Numbered from the stretch's first letter, positions 20,928 to 30,003 are shown. The stretch: 64,000 bases of DNA from Nannocystis sp. (GCA_016712315.1 JADJRG010000029.1:930001-994000); one strand, 5' to 3'. Program-made: numbers and translations. Notes: generated by a model not told the origin, from the sequence alone.

Positions 20928-22253
20928 TCAGCGCCAGCGGATCGCCAGCCGGATCGGCCGATCTGGCCGCAGGTTGTTGAGCGGCCGCAGGCCGACCTCG
21001 CCGCCCGCCGGTCGCGACACCGTGAGCGCGCGGGCCATCGTCGCCACCACCACTTGGCACTCGGTGAGCCCGAAGTCGGCGCCGATACAGACCCTCGGCC
21101 CCTTCGAGAAGGGGAAGTAGGCGAAGTCGTGGCGCAGCTCTGGGCGCTCTCGATCCCAGCGGTCGGGATTGAAGCGCTCGGGCTCGCGCCAGAATTCGGG
21201 GTGGCGATGCACCAGATACTGCGCGCACAGCACGATCGAGCCCGACCTGATCCGCCGGCCCATCACCACGTCGTCCTCGCGCACGTCGCGAGCGACGATC
21301 CACGCGGTCGGTCGCACCCGCAGCACCTCGTCGATCACCATCCGCGTGTAGCGCAGCTCGCCCGACGCGCCCCCGTCCGCCGCCTCCGCGGCGATCCGCG
21401 CCTGCACCGCTGGTTCGTCCGCGAGCAGGTACCAGCACCAGCCGAGGGTCAGCGCGACCGTCTCGTAGCCGGCGAGGAACATCGTCAGGATCTCGTCGCG
21501 GAGCTCGCGGTCGTCGATCTCGCCGGCGTCGCGCAGGCTGACCAGCGCCCCCAAGAGATCGCCGCGATCACCGGCCGCCCGCCCCGCCGCCACGACCGCG
21601 GCGATCTGCGCGTCGAGCCCGGCGATCAGCCGCCGCAGGCGCAGGTTGCCTGGGGTCGGCGCCCACAGCGGGAAGCTCGGCCGGGTGCTCCCACGCTCCG
21701 CCAGCTCCTCGAGCGCCGCGGCGATCGCCTGGGTCGTATCACCTGCCTGATCAGCCAGATCGAGGCCGAAGAGGCCCTGCCCGACCATCCGAAAGGTCAA
21801 CCGCGACATCTCCGCGGACACGTCGACGATCCCCCCGGTCGGCGCGCGCGCGCGCAGCTCCTCGAGCGTTCGCTCGGCGAGCGCGATCATACCCGGCACC
21901 AGCGCGCGGATCCGCCGGCCGTGGAAGGCCGGCTGCAGTTGGCGCCGTCGGACCCGCCACTGCGGCCCCTCGACGGTCGCGAGGCCCTCGCCGAGGAGCA
22001 CCCGCAGGTTGTCGTAGATCGGCCCCTTGACGTAGTTCTCGCGGTTGCCGCGGAGCACCCGCTCGACCCCCTCCGGGTGGGCGACGATCACCACCCGGCT
22101 GGCGCCGACGCGCAGCTCAAAGAGATCGCCGTAGCGGCGCCACGCCTCCTCCATCACCGGGATGAAGCCGCGGCGGGCGACCGCGGGCAGCACCCCGACG
22201 AGCGGCCACCCGCGCGGGCCCGGCAGCGCCACTCCCTCGATCTCCGCGGCCAT
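20928..22253 (-). CDS. Cytochrome P450
   Basis: This haem-thiolate monooxygenase of 441 residues has all signature elements: proline-rich N-terminus (LPGPRGWPLVG), WRVRRRQLQPAF in the C-helix region, I-helix FLAGYETVALTL, K-helix EVLR, the PERFNPDRW meander and the haem loop FSKGPRVCIG with the ligand Cys. There is no N-terminal membrane helix, as usual for bacterial P450s. It lies 11 bp downstream of a polytopic membrane protein gene on the same strand, so the two are probably one transcript. The neighbour opposite encodes a protein with lycopene-cyclase-like motifs, so a terpenoid or other lipid substrate is plausible but unproven. No ferredoxin or reductase partner is nearby. Confidence 0.95.
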   Translation of the reverse strand: MAAEIEGVALPGPRGWPLVGVLPAVARRGFIPVMEEAWRRYGDLFELRVGASRVVIVAHPEGVERVLRGNRENYVKGPIYDNLRVLLGEGLATVEGPQWRVRRRQLQPAFHGRRIRALVPGMIALAERTLEELRARAPTGGIVDVSAEMSRLTFRMVGQGLFGLDLADQAGDTTQAIAAALEELAERGSTRPSFPLWAPTPGNLRLRRLIAGLDAQIAAVVAAGRAAGDRGDLLGALVSLRDAGEIDDRELRDEILTMFLAGYETVALTLGWCWYLLADEPAVQARIAAEAADGGASGELRYTRMVIDEVLRVRPTAWIVARDVREDDVVMGRRIRSGSIVLCAQYLVHRHPEFWREPERFNPDRWDRERPELRHDFAYFPFSKGPRVCIGADFGLTECQVVVATMARALTVSRPAGGEVGLRPLNNLRPDRPIRLAIRWR

Positions 22254-22264
22254 CGCTCCCCAGC

Positions 22265-22936
22265 TCAGCCGACCAGCGAGAACGCGAGCCAGCCGGCGAC
22301 GAAGATCCAGAGCGACTCGGCGGCCGCCAGCGCGATCAACAGGCCGACGCGCGTCCGCTCCGAGATCGGCGCCACGACCAGCGGCAAGGCCAGGCTCAGC
22401 AGCGACTCCGCGAGGATCACGTAGTATGGCGTGACGCCGAGCAGCATCGGCGTGTCTTTGTAGAACCAGTAGTCGGCGTACTTGGCCAGAAATTCATAGA
22501 TCGGGATGTTGATCCCGCCGAAGATCGCCAGCGCCACGCAGGTCTCGCGGAGCCCCCACCGCCGCCCCAGCCACCAAGCGACGAAGCCGAGCTGGACGAA
22601 GATGATCGACCACGCGAAGGGCATGTAAAACGGCGAGTCCCAGATCAGCGGCGGCCCGGGCGGATAGACCAGCGTCTGCGTGGTGACCACACCGAAGTGA
22701 TCGGCGGGCAGCTCGCCGAAGCCGACCATCAAGCCGAAGGCGAGCAGCCGGCCGACGATCGGATCGCGCGTCCGCGCCAGATAGACGCCGATGATCCCGA
22801 GCAGCACCCCCGTCGACGCGGCCGCGGCCGTCCACCCGAGCGAGAACCACGCGGCCACCAGGTCGAAAGCGAACGAGAGCGCGAGGGTCACGCTCACGAG
22901 CCGCCAGCGACGTCGATCGACAGGAGAGAGGTGCAT
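22265..22936 (-). CDS. Polytopic membrane protein, probable operon partner of P450
   Basis: This 223-residue protein is almost entirely hydrophobic, with about seven membrane segments (for example LVSVTLALSFAFDLVAAWF, TGVLLGIIGVYLA, IIFVQLGFVAWWL, ESLLSLALPLVVAPIS, LIALAAAESLWIFVAGWLAF). Conserved-looking loop residues include GELPADHFGVVTTQTL and PIYEFLAKYADYWFYKDTPM, with clusters of aromatic and acidic residues that could line an active site. I do not recognise a named family with confidence. Small integral-membrane terpene cyclases are a possibility by size and topology only. The start at 22936 was chosen because a TACCGT hexamer lies 12 nt upstream; starts further upstream overlap the divergent gene. 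Confidence 0.75.
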   Translation of the reverse strand: MHLSPVDRRRWRLVSVTLALSFAFDLVAAWFSLGWTAAAASTGVLLGIIGVYLARTRDPIVGRLLAFGLMVGFGELPADHFGVVTTQTLVYPPGPPLIWDSPFYMPFAWSIIFVQLGFVAWWLGRRWGLRETCVALAIFGGINIPIYEFLAKYADYWFYKDTPMLLGVTPYYVILAESLLSLALPLVVAPISERTRVGLLIALAAAESLWIFVAGWLAFSLVG

Positions 22937-22970
22937 TGGATCGGCGCGACGGTACCACGCCCACATCGGC

Positions 22971-22979
22971 TGATATAGT
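22971..22979 (+). promoter_or_regulatory. Putative extended -10 (TGATATAGT)
   Basis: TGATATAGT matches TGnTATAnT with one change from TATAAT. It lies in the short region between the two divergent membrane-protein genes and would place transcription start near 22986. No -35 is evident, as is common with extended -10 promoters. Confidence 0.4.
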
Positions 22980-22995
22980 GGCCGCGAGGTACCCC

Positions 22996-23964
22996 TTGGC
23001 GACGAACCGCTCACCCCTCCCCAACACCGGCGCGGGCACCGTCCTGGCGATGCTCCTCGCCGCGGCGCTCCCCGCGTTCCTCACCCTGCGCACGGTGGTC
23101 CGCCCGGCGATCCTCGTCCAGACCTCGGACAACCCCACCCCCTACGGATACACCTGGTCGCTCTCGCTCTGGATCGTCCCGCTGCTGGCGATTGTCCTGT
23201 ATCTCCACAGCCACCCAGCGCGCGCCACCCCGCGGCGCGCCTTCTGGACCACGGTGGCGCTCTTGGTCCCGCTCGGCGTGCTGCTCGACGTCCTCCTCGG
23301 CAACGCCTTCTTCACCTTCCCGAACGCCGGCGCGACCCTCCAGATCTTCGTCTGGGGCTACGATCTCGGCGCTGGCGCGTGGGTGAAGAACATCCCGATC
23401 GAGGAGTTCGGCTTCTACTTCTTCGGGATCGCGTTCGCCTTGGCGCTCTACCTCTGGTCCGACCTCGCGTGGTTCGGCCGCTACGCGCTGGTCGAGGGCC
23501 GCGGGCGCTGGGACGACGACGACCCGAGCCGACCGATCCTGCGGCCCCACTGGGGGGCGATCCTCATCGGCCTCGCCCTCATCGGCCTCGCCGTCGCCTA
23601 CAAGAAGCTGCTGAGCGCCGACCCCTGCGGCTTCCCCGGCTACTTCACGTTCCTCGTGCTCGCCGCCTTCGTCCCCGCGGCCATGTTCTACGCCAGCGTC
23701 CGCGACTACATCAGCTGGCGCGCCTTCTCCTTCTCGGCGCTGACGATGTTCACGCTGTCGCTGCTGTGGGAGGCGACGATCGCCTTCCCCTACCAGTGGT
23801 GGGGCTACAAGCCGGAGATGATGCTCGGCGCGTTCATCGAGGCGTGGAACGGCCTGCCGCTCGAGGAGCCGTTCCTCTGGCTCCTGGTCTCGATCACCAC
23901 CACGATCGTCTTCGAGACGATCCACCTCTGGCAGCGCCGCCGGGCCGCCGCGCCGCAGGTCTAG
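22996..23964 (+). CDS. Integral membrane protein with two P-x-E-E motifs (lycopene-cyclase-like)
   Basis: The protein has about eight membrane segments arranged as two halves. Each half contains a P-x-E-E motif at a membrane edge: NIPIEEFGFYFF at about 23389-23424 and GLPLEEPFLWLL at about 23851-23886. Paired P-x-E-E motifs in an all-helical membrane protein are the hallmark of heterodimeric or fused CrtYc/CrtYd lycopene cyclases, so a cyclase-like enzyme is the best guess. Overall similarity could not be tested. The start is uncertain: TTG 22996 has GAGG 6 nt upstream and lies after the putative promoter; GTG 22978 and TTG 22936 are also in frame. The stop is 4 bp before the cyclase/ATPase gene, suggesting co-transcription. 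No phytoene synthase or desaturase is seen nearby. Confidence 0.75.
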   Translation: MATNRSPLPNTGAGTVLAMLLAAALPAFLTLRTVVRPAILVQTSDNPTPYGYTWSLSLWIVPLLAIVLYLHSHPARATPRRAFWTTVALLVPLGVLLDVLLGNAFFTFPNAGATLQIFVWGYDLGAGAWVKNIPIEEFGFYFFGIAFALALYLWSDLAWFGRYALVEGRGRWDDDDPSRPILRPHWGAILIGLALIGLAVAYKKLLSADPCGFPGYFTFLVLAAFVPAAMFYASVRDYISWRAFSFSALTMFTLSLLWEATIAFPYQWWGYKPEMMLGAFIEAWNGLPLEEPFLWLLVSITTTIVFETIHLWQRRRAAAPQV

Positions 23965-23968
23965 CCCG

Positions 23969-26900
23969 ATGCGCGAAGGCGAGCCGCTCTCGGTCTATCT
24001 ACCGGGGATCCTCCTCCGAGAGCTCGCGCGCGGACCGGACGCGGCCCCCGAGGAGCTGCCGGCCGCTGTGCTCTTCGCCGATCTCTCCGGCTTCACCCAG
24101 CTCGCCGAGCAGCTCGCCGCCGAGGGATCGACCGGCCTCGAGCGGCTCACGGAGCGCCTCAACGTCGAGCTCGGCTGGATCGTCGAGTGCGTGCGCCGCT
24201 ACGGCGGCGACGTCGTCCGATTCGCCGGCGACGCGATCTTCGCCCTCTGGCCCGCCGCCTCCTCCGACCTCCCGGGCGCGATCCTCCGCGCCTGCCGCTG
24301 CGGCCTCGACGTCCACACCCGCCGCGGCGGCCTCGGCGTCCGCGTCGGCATCAGCGCGGGCCCCGTCCTGCCGCTGATCTTCGGCGGAGGCCGGCCTCGC
24401 CGCGAATTCTTCGTCGCCGGCGCTCCGCTGCGCCAGATGGGCCGCGCCGAGCGCCTCGCCGCCGCCGGCGAGGTGCTCCTCGCCGCGGACGCGTGGGCGC
24501 TGGTCGCGGGCCTCGCGGACGGCGAAGCCCGCGCGGAGGGGGCCGTCCGCCTCCTCCAGCTGCGGGTCCCCGTGGTCGGCGAGGGTCCGCCGGCGCCCGC
24601 GGGATCTGTCCCTGAGGACACCCTCCGGGCCTTCATCCCGCGGACCCTGCTCAACCTCGTCGACGCGGGCCACCGCGGCTGGGGCGCCGAGCTGCGGCCG
24701 CTGACCGTCATGTTCGTCAACCTGCCCGAGCTCGGCGTCGGCGGCCCGGCCGAGGCCGCGCGCCTCACCGCCCTGATCGAGGTGATGCAGCGCGAGATCT
24801 ACGCGGTCTCCGGCAGCATCAACAAGCTCCTCGTCGAGGATAAGGGCCTCGTCCTGCTCGCGGGCTTCGGCCTGCCGCCGCATGTCCACGAGAACGACGC
24901 CGCGCGGGCTCTCCACGCCGCGCGGCGGATCCGCGACCGGCTGCGGGCCGAGGGCGTCGGCCACGGCGTCGGGATCGCCACAGGTCGGGCCTTTTGCGGG
25001 ATCTATGGCTGCGCCGAGCGCCGCGAGTACAGCATCCTCGGCGACGTCGTGAACCTCGCCGCACGACTGATGCAGGCCGCCGAGGACGACGTGCTCTGCG
25101 ACGCCGCCACCGCCCGCGCGCTCGGCGACGGCGGCGCCGGCCTCGCGGGGCCCTTCGCCGTCCAGGTGCGCGGCAAGGCGACGCCCGTGACCGTGTACCG
25201 GCCGCTGATCGGGGAGACGCCCACGCCGCTGCGAGGCCGCGCGCGCGGCGAGCTGCTGGGCCGCGAGCGCGAGCGCGACGCCCTCGCCGAGCGCCTCGAG
25301 CGTCTCGCCGCCGACGAAGGCGGCCTCGTGGTGATCCGCGGCGATCCTGGCCTCGGCAAGTCGGCGCTCCTCGACGAGGCGAGCGCGCTCGCCTCCTCTC
25401 GCGGCCTCGCGGTGCTCGTCGGCGCTGGCGGCGACATCGAGCAAGCGGCCGCCTACCACGCGTGGAAGTCGGTGATGGCTGACCTCTGCGCGCGCGATCG
25501 AGCCCACACCGCGGAGGAGCGCTGGGCTTGGCTCACCAGCGGGCTGGCCTCGCACCCCCGCGGCGCGGAGTGGGCCCCCCTGCTCGCCTCGCTCTTGGAT
25601 CTTCCCGCAGACGACAAGACCGCGGCCGCCCGCCTCACCGCGGCCGCCCGGGCCGAGGCCGTCCGCGAGCTCGTCCTCCACCTCCTCCGCCGCGCGGGCG
25701 CGCCGCTCCTCGTCATCCTCGATGACGTCCAATGGCTCGATCCCGCCTCGTGGAGCCTCTGCGCCGCCCTCCGGCACGGCATCCCGGGCGCGCTCCTCGT
25801 CCTCGCCGGTCGCCTCGACGCCGCCGCTCCGCCGCCCCTCGCCGAGCTGCTTGAGACCAGCGACGCGCTGCTCCTCACCCTCGAGCCGCTCGCGGATGAG
25901 GCCATCGAGGTGGTCGTCGCCGACCGCCTGCACGCCAGCCGCCTCGACGCCGCGCTCGCCGACCTCCTCCGCGGCCGCGCCGAGGGCAACCCGCTCTTCG
26001 CCGTCGAGCTCGCGCTCGCCCTCCGCTCGGTCGGCTCCGTCGTGATCGAGGACGACGTCGCCCGCCTCAACTCCCGCGGCGTCGCCGACGACGAGCTCCC
26101 CGACACGATCCAGGGCGTCGTGCTCAGCCGCCTCAACCAGCAGACCCAGCAGCAGCAGCTCACGATCAAGATCGCGAGCGTGGTCGGCCGGCACTTCGGC
26201 TCTCGGATCGTCCGCGACGTCCACCCCCTCGAGGTCGACCGACCGCACGTCGAAGAGCACCTCGGGGCGCTCACCCGCGCCAGCCTCATCACCCCCGTAG
26301 CCGCCCCCGAGCCGACCTACGCCTTCCGTCACTCGGTCATCCAGGAGGTCGCCTACTCGCTCCTCGCCCACGCCCAGCGCCGTCAGCTCCATCGCGCGCT
26401 CGCCGAGTGGCAAGAGCGCTACGGCACGACCACCCCTGAGCGCTACGCCGTCCTCGCGTACCACTGGTCGCGCGCTCAGGAGCGCGAGCGGGCCCGCGAC
26501 TGCGCCGAGCGGGCGGGCCAACACGCCAGCGCGGGCGGGGTCTTCCACGAGGCCGCCTATTTCTTCGAGCAGGCGATCGGCCTTGAAGACCCGAGCACCA
26601 GCGCCCCCGAGCTCCTCCGACGCGCCCGCTGGCGACGCTCGCTAGGCGAGGCCCGCAGCGAGATCGGCGCGCACAACGCCGCCCTCAGCGTCCTCCTGGA
26701 GGGGATCGCCCTGCTCGGTCGCCGCCTCCCCGAGGGCCGCCTCGGCTGGATCCTGCTCGGCCTCGCCCAAGCCGTCCGCTTCGCCCTCAAGCCCGCCCGC
26801 GGCCGCGAGCGCGCCGATCCAGGCCGCGAGCGCGACGCGGAGCTCGCGCGCCTCACCGCCCTCGTCACCTACGAGTTCTTCTTCGCCGTCCGCCTCCTCG

Positions 26901-28006
26901 AGATGGTGGTGATGAGCGTGCTCTCGGTGAACCTGGCCGAACGGTCAGGATCCTACAGCCCCAGCGCGATCGCCTACAACAACCTCGGCTACCTCCTCGG
27001 CCTGCTCGGCGCCGATCGAGCGTCCGCCCGCACCTTCGCGCGAGCGCGCATGGGCGACATCCGAGCGCAGTGCCGCAGCTACCTCTCCGAGGGGCTGCTC
27101 GCGCTCGGGCGGGCCGACTTCGCCGCCGCGGAGCGTCACTTCGCGCGCAGCCTCTCGGTCGCCCAAGAGGCCGGCGATCGCTTCGGCGCCGCCAGCGCGA
27201 TCTCCTCGATTGGCACCGTACACGAGCTCCGAGGCGACTTCACGGCCGCCCTCGCGCAGGCTGACGCGCTGATGACCGTCGCCCGCGGGTGCGGCAACCG
27301 CCGCTTCGAATTCTGGGGGGTGATCGCCCGCGGCACCGCCTGCACCCTGCTCGGCCGCCACGACGAGGCCGTCGCCTGGGTCGCTCGCCGCGACGACCTC
27401 GCCGAGGAGGACGTGCTCACCTCGATCGGCGTCCACGGCATCCGCGCCCACGTCCACCTCCGCGCCGGCGACCTCGACGAGGCGCTCCGCCACGCCGCCC
27501 TCTGCGAGCCCCAGCTCCGGCGCACGGGCGCCGGCGTGTTCACCCACATCAAGGCCCTCACCGGCATCTCCGAGGCCTACCTCGCCGCATGGGAGGACCA
27601 CCTCGCCCGCGGCTCTGATGTCCCAAGGGACATCAAAGCGTCGGCCCGCCGGGCGGTCCGCGACTTCGCCACCTACGCGCGCACCTTCCCGATCGGCCAG
27701 AGCCGGGCCGCCCGCGTCCGCGGCGACCTTCACTGGCTGGAGGGCCGCCGACAGCGGGCGCGAGCCTCCTGGCGCCGGGCGCTCGCGGCCGCCGAGTCAG
27801 CCGGCCTCGACTACGACGCCGCGCTCGCGCGCCTCCACCACGCCCGCCGCGCCGATCCAGCGGCCCCTGAGCGCAGCGCCGATCTCGACGCCGCCCGCGC
27901 GACCTTCGCCCGCCTAGGCGCCGCCCACGAGCTCGCGCTCACCGAGGCCGTCGCCGACGCGCCGGCGACAGTACAGGGGGTCGTCGCCCCCGCCGATGCA
28001 CCTTGA
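23969..28006 (+). CDS. Soluble-adenylyl-cyclase-like protein (two cyclase domains, STAND ATPase, TPR-like)
   Basis: The architecture matches human ADCY10: two class III nucleotidyl cyclase domains, a P-loop ATPase and a long helical-repeat tail, all cytosolic. The first cyclase domain (about 24060-24560) keeps both metal-site regions, FADLSGFTQLAEQ and VRFAGDAIFALWP. The second (about 24690-25200) has VMFVNLPELG, with Asn where the first metal Asp is expected, and EDKGLVLLAGFG, so it is probably a degenerate half of the catalytic pair. LLGRERERDAL introduces the ATPase, with Walker A GDPGLGKSAL (about 25350) and LVILDDVQWLD as Walker B. At 1345 residues it is shorter than ADCY10 (about 1600). 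The start ATG is 4 bp after the preceding stop, so it is probably translated from the same message. Bicarbonate or calcium sensitivity is known in the family but cannot be read here. Confidence 0.93.
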   Translation: MREGEPLSVYLPGILLRELARGPDAAPEELPAAVLFADLSGFTQLAEQLAAEGSTGLERLTERLNVELGWIVECVRRYGGDVVRFAGDAIFALWPAASSDLPGAILRACRCGLDVHTRRGGLGVRVGISAGPVLPLIFGGGRPRREFFVAGAPLRQMGRAERLAAAGEVLLAADAWALVAGLADGEARAEGAVRLLQLRVPVVGEGPPAPAGSVPEDTLRAFIPRTLLNLVDAGHRGWGAELRPLTVMFVNLPELGVGGPAEAARLTALIEVMQREIYAVSGSINKLLVEDKGLVLLAGFGLPPHVHENDAARALHAARRIRDRLRAEGVGHGVGIATGRAFCGIYGCAERREYSILGDVVNLAARLMQAAEDDVLCDAATARALGDGGAGLAGPFAVQVRGKATPVTVYRPLIGETPTPLRGRARGELLGRERERDALAERLERLAADEGGLVVIRGDPGLGKSALLDEASALASSRGLAVLVGAGGDIEQAAAYHAWKSVMADLCARDRAHTAEERWAWLTSGLASHPRGAEWAPLLASLLDLPADDKTAAARLTAAARAEAVRELVLHLLRRAGAPLLVILDDVQWLDPASWSLCAALRHGIPGALLVLAGRLDAAAPPPLAELLETSDALLLTLEPLADEAIEVVVADRLHASRLDAALADLLRGRAEGNPLFAVELALALRSVGSVVIEDDVARLNSRGVADDELPDTIQGVVLSRLNQQTQQQQLTIKIASVVGRHFGSRIVRDVHPLEVDRPHVEEHLGALTRASLITPVAAPEPTYAFRHSVIQEVAYSLLAHAQRRQLHRALAEWQERYGTTTPERYAVLAYHWSRAQERERARDCAERAGQHASAGGVFHEAAYFFEQAIGLEDPSTSAPELLRRARWRRSLGEARSEIGAHNAALSVLLEGIALLGRRLPEGRLGWILLGLAQAVRFALKPARGRERADPGRERDAELARLTALVTYEFFFAVRLLEMVVMSVLSVNLAERSGSYSPSAIAYNNLGYLLGLLGADRASARTFARARMGDIRAQCRSYLSEGLLALGRADFAAAERHFARSLSVAQEAGDRFGAASAISSIGTVHELRGDFTAALAQADALMTVARGCGNRRFEFWGVIARGTACTLLGRHDEAVAWVARRDDLAEEDVLTSIGVHGIRAHVHLRAGDLDEALRHAALCEPQLRRTGAGVFTHIKALTGISEAYLAAWEDHLARGSDVPRDIKASARRAVRDFATYARTFPIGQSRAARVRGDLHWLEGRRQRARASWRRALAAAESAGLDYDAALARLHHARRADPAAPERSADLDAARATFARLGAAHELALTEAVADAPATVQGVVAPADAP

Positions 28007-28108
28007 CCAAGCCGCGAATTCAGGCCGATATCTGGCGACACAGTCGTCCTGCGGAGCCGCATCACACACTGCCGAGGCTCTCGGTATCACCCCAACCAGG
28101 TCTCTGAC

Positions 28109-28792
28109 ATGACTTGCACCGTAAACTCGCCCCGCGTCGACCGACGCGACCTCGAGTTCGTCCGGGCCTTGACCCCCCCCGAGCGCGACCTGCTGCTCGC
28201 AGCCCACGCCAGCGTCCCCGCGTCGTGCGCCCCGGAGATCCACTGGACCAACCTCTACGTCGACGGCGCCTTCGTCGCTGAGGCCCCGCAGCGCGATCGC
28301 CTCCACTCCTGGGTGCTGCGGCTCGTGGCGGAGGTCTACGCCGACTGGCCCGAGGTCCACCTGATCTCCTACGGCTTCGTCGTCAACCCGGCCGGCTCCT
28401 CTGCTGAACAGCCCTTCCACTGCGACTACGGCGTCACCACCAGCAACCTCTTCATCCCCCTCACCCGCGTGACCCTGAACAACGCGACCCGCTTCATCCG
28501 CCAGCCGCTCGCGCGCGCGCGGCCGCGCACCACCGACTTCATCGGCACCGTCGACGAGATCCTGGAAGCAGAAGGCTGCGAGGTGCTCGAGGTTGTCCAG
28601 CTCGCGTGCCGGCCCTTCTGCCTCTTGCGCCTGCTCCCGGGCACCCCCCACGCCGGCGTGCCGAACCGCGAGGACTACGATCGCGCGATGTTCTGGGTCA
28701 CCGTCGACTCGCAGCCGCGCCGCATCGGTGAGGGCACGCTGGCCCTCTTCCGCGAGGACCCGCTGACGCCCGACGAGCGCGGCTCGCCTTGA
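28109..28792 (+). CDS. 2-oxoglutarate/Fe(II) dioxygenase-like protein
   Basis: This 227-residue protein has the pattern of a cupin-fold non-haem iron oxygenase. It has the H-x-D pair in QPFHCDYGVTTSNLF (about 28410-28455), with the distal His expected in GTPHAGVPNREDYDRAMFW (about 28640-28695), followed by an Arg that could bind 2-oxoglutarate. Spacing between the H-x-D and the distal His fits phytanoyl-CoA-hydroxylase-like or prolyl-hydroxylase-like families. The substrate is unknown. It converges on a PLP decarboxylase with a 47-bp gap, so the two are not one transcript, though a shared amino-acid-derived pathway is possible. The coding region contains a run of eight C near 28173-28180, a likely spot for sequencing error, but the frame reads through it consistently. 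Confidence 0.7.
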   Translation: MTCTVNSPRVDRRDLEFVRALTPPERDLLLAAHASVPASCAPEIHWTNLYVDGAFVAEAPQRDRLHSWVLRLVAEVYADWPEVHLISYGFVVNPAGSSAEQPFHCDYGVTTSNLFIPLTRVTLNNATRFIRQPLARARPRTTDFIGTVDEILEAEGCEVLEVVQLACRPFCLLRLLPGTPHAGVPNREDYDRAMFWVTVDSQPRRIGEGTLALFREDPLTPDERGSP

Positions 28793-28839
28793 GCGGATCG
28801 AGCCTGATTACGCCAGGCTCGCGGCTGCGTGGCCGCGCC

Positions 28840-30003
28840 TCACGGGTCGATGAGCACCTCGGCGTAGTTTCCGCGCAGGCAGTGGTTGCTGGCCATGCTC
28901 GCGGCGTAAGCCCCGGCGGGCAGGAACGCGAGGATATCACCCTCGCCGACCTCGGGCAGCTCGACGTCGGTGGCCCACACGTCGCTCGCCTCGTTGATGT
29001 GGCCGACGACCCGATAGCGTCCGGCGACCGGGTCCGCGGGGCAGCTGGCGTGGACGACCTCGATCGGGATCCCGTAGAACACCGGGCACGGATCGACCGC
29101 GTGACCGGCGTCGACGCCGACCCAGGTGACGCCGCGGCGCCGCTCGACGGTGTTGACCTGGACGAGGAGGACGCCCGCGTCGCTGACGACGGCGGTGCCG
29201 GGCTCGCAGACGACGGCGACGCCGAGCGGGGCGAGGTGCTCGTGGAGCGCGCGACCCCACCGTGAGAGCGAGAGCGGCCGATCGGCGCCGCGATAACGGG
29301 CCCCGAGGCCGCCGCCGACGTTCACCCAGACCAGCGAGGGCACCCTGCGCGCCAGGCTCGCGAGGCGAGCAAAGGCGAGGTCGACAGCGCCGGCCGCCTC
29401 TTCCCGGAGGCCCCAGCCGAGGTGAATGTGCAGGCCGACGACCTCGAAGTCCGACGCGGCTTGGAGCACGTCCGCGAAGTCGCCCAGGTCGAACCCGAAC
29501 TTCGCCCGGCCGTAGGCGAGATGCGACGTGTAACCGGCGCGAACGTCGGGATCGAAGCGGAGCCCGATCGGCGTGCCGCGCGGGACGCGGGCCCGATAGC
29601 GGCGGAGCGCCGAGAACGTGTCGAGGATGACCGGCACGCCGCTGGCGACGACGGCGTCCAAGTCGCGGTCGGACAGCATGGAGGCGTTGAAGCTGATCTC
29701 CGCCGGCCGGAAGCCGGCCTCGAGGGCCAGCGCGACCTCGCCAGGCGAGCACGCGTCGATCCCGACGCCGCCGTACTCACGGATCACGTCGAGCACGCGG
29801 TGGCTGCGGTTGGCCTTCATCGCGTACTGGATCAGCGACCGCGCCGGCATCGCCTCGCGGATCGCGTCCAGGTTGTGCCGGATCCTCCGCGCGCTGTACA
29901 CGAAGCACGGCGTCCCCTGTTCGCGGGCGAGCTGCACCAGCTCGACGCCGTCGAGGCGAAGTCCGACCGGGGTCACGGTCAAGCTCTCAGTCGTCCACCA
30001 CAT
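28840..30003 (-). CDS. PLP-dependent decarboxylase, diaminopimelate/ornithine decarboxylase fold (LysA-like)
   Basis: This is an alanine-racemase-fold type III PLP enzyme of 387 residues. The Schiff-base Lys is in YAMKANRSH (Lys63), followed by ACSPGEVALALEAGF, HIHLGWG, VNVGGGLG (the Gly-rich phosphate loop), EPGTAVVSDAG and a C-terminal NEASDVWA to ASMASNHCLRGNYAEVLI. Two positions differ from canonical LysA and ornithine decarboxylases: EPGT instead of EPGR, and NEAS where the catalytic CES motif is expected. The enzyme therefore belongs to a divergent LysA-like group whose substrate is not certain. ATG 30003 was chosen because homology begins there; a long open frame extends upstream but is not protein-like. 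No lysine pathway genes are nearby. Confidence 0.85.
   Translation of the reverse strand: MWWTTESLTVTPVGLRLDGVELVQLAREQGTPCFVYSARRIRHNLDAIREAMPARSLIQYAMKANRSHRVLDVIREYGGVGIDACSPGEVALALEAGFRPAEISFNASMLSDRDLDAVVASGVPVILDTFSALRRYRARVPRGTPIGLRFDPDVRAGYTSHLAYGRAKFGFDLGDFADVLQAASDFEVVGLHIHLGWGLREEAAGAVDLAFARLASLARRVPSLVWVNVGGGLGARYRGADRPLSLSRWGRALHEHLAPLGVAVVCEPGTAVVSDAGVLLVQVNTVERRRGVTWVGVDAGHAVDPCPVFYGIPIEVVHASCPADPVAGRYRVVGHINEASDVWATDVELPEVGEGDILAFLPAGAYAASMASNHCLRGNYAEVLIDP

Noticed and set aside
23999..26548. Very long open frame (849 codons) on the minus strand
   Set aside because: It is fully antisense to the cyclase/ATPase gene; its composition is the Ala/Glu/Arg mix expected from reversed GC-rich codons and it has no domain motif.
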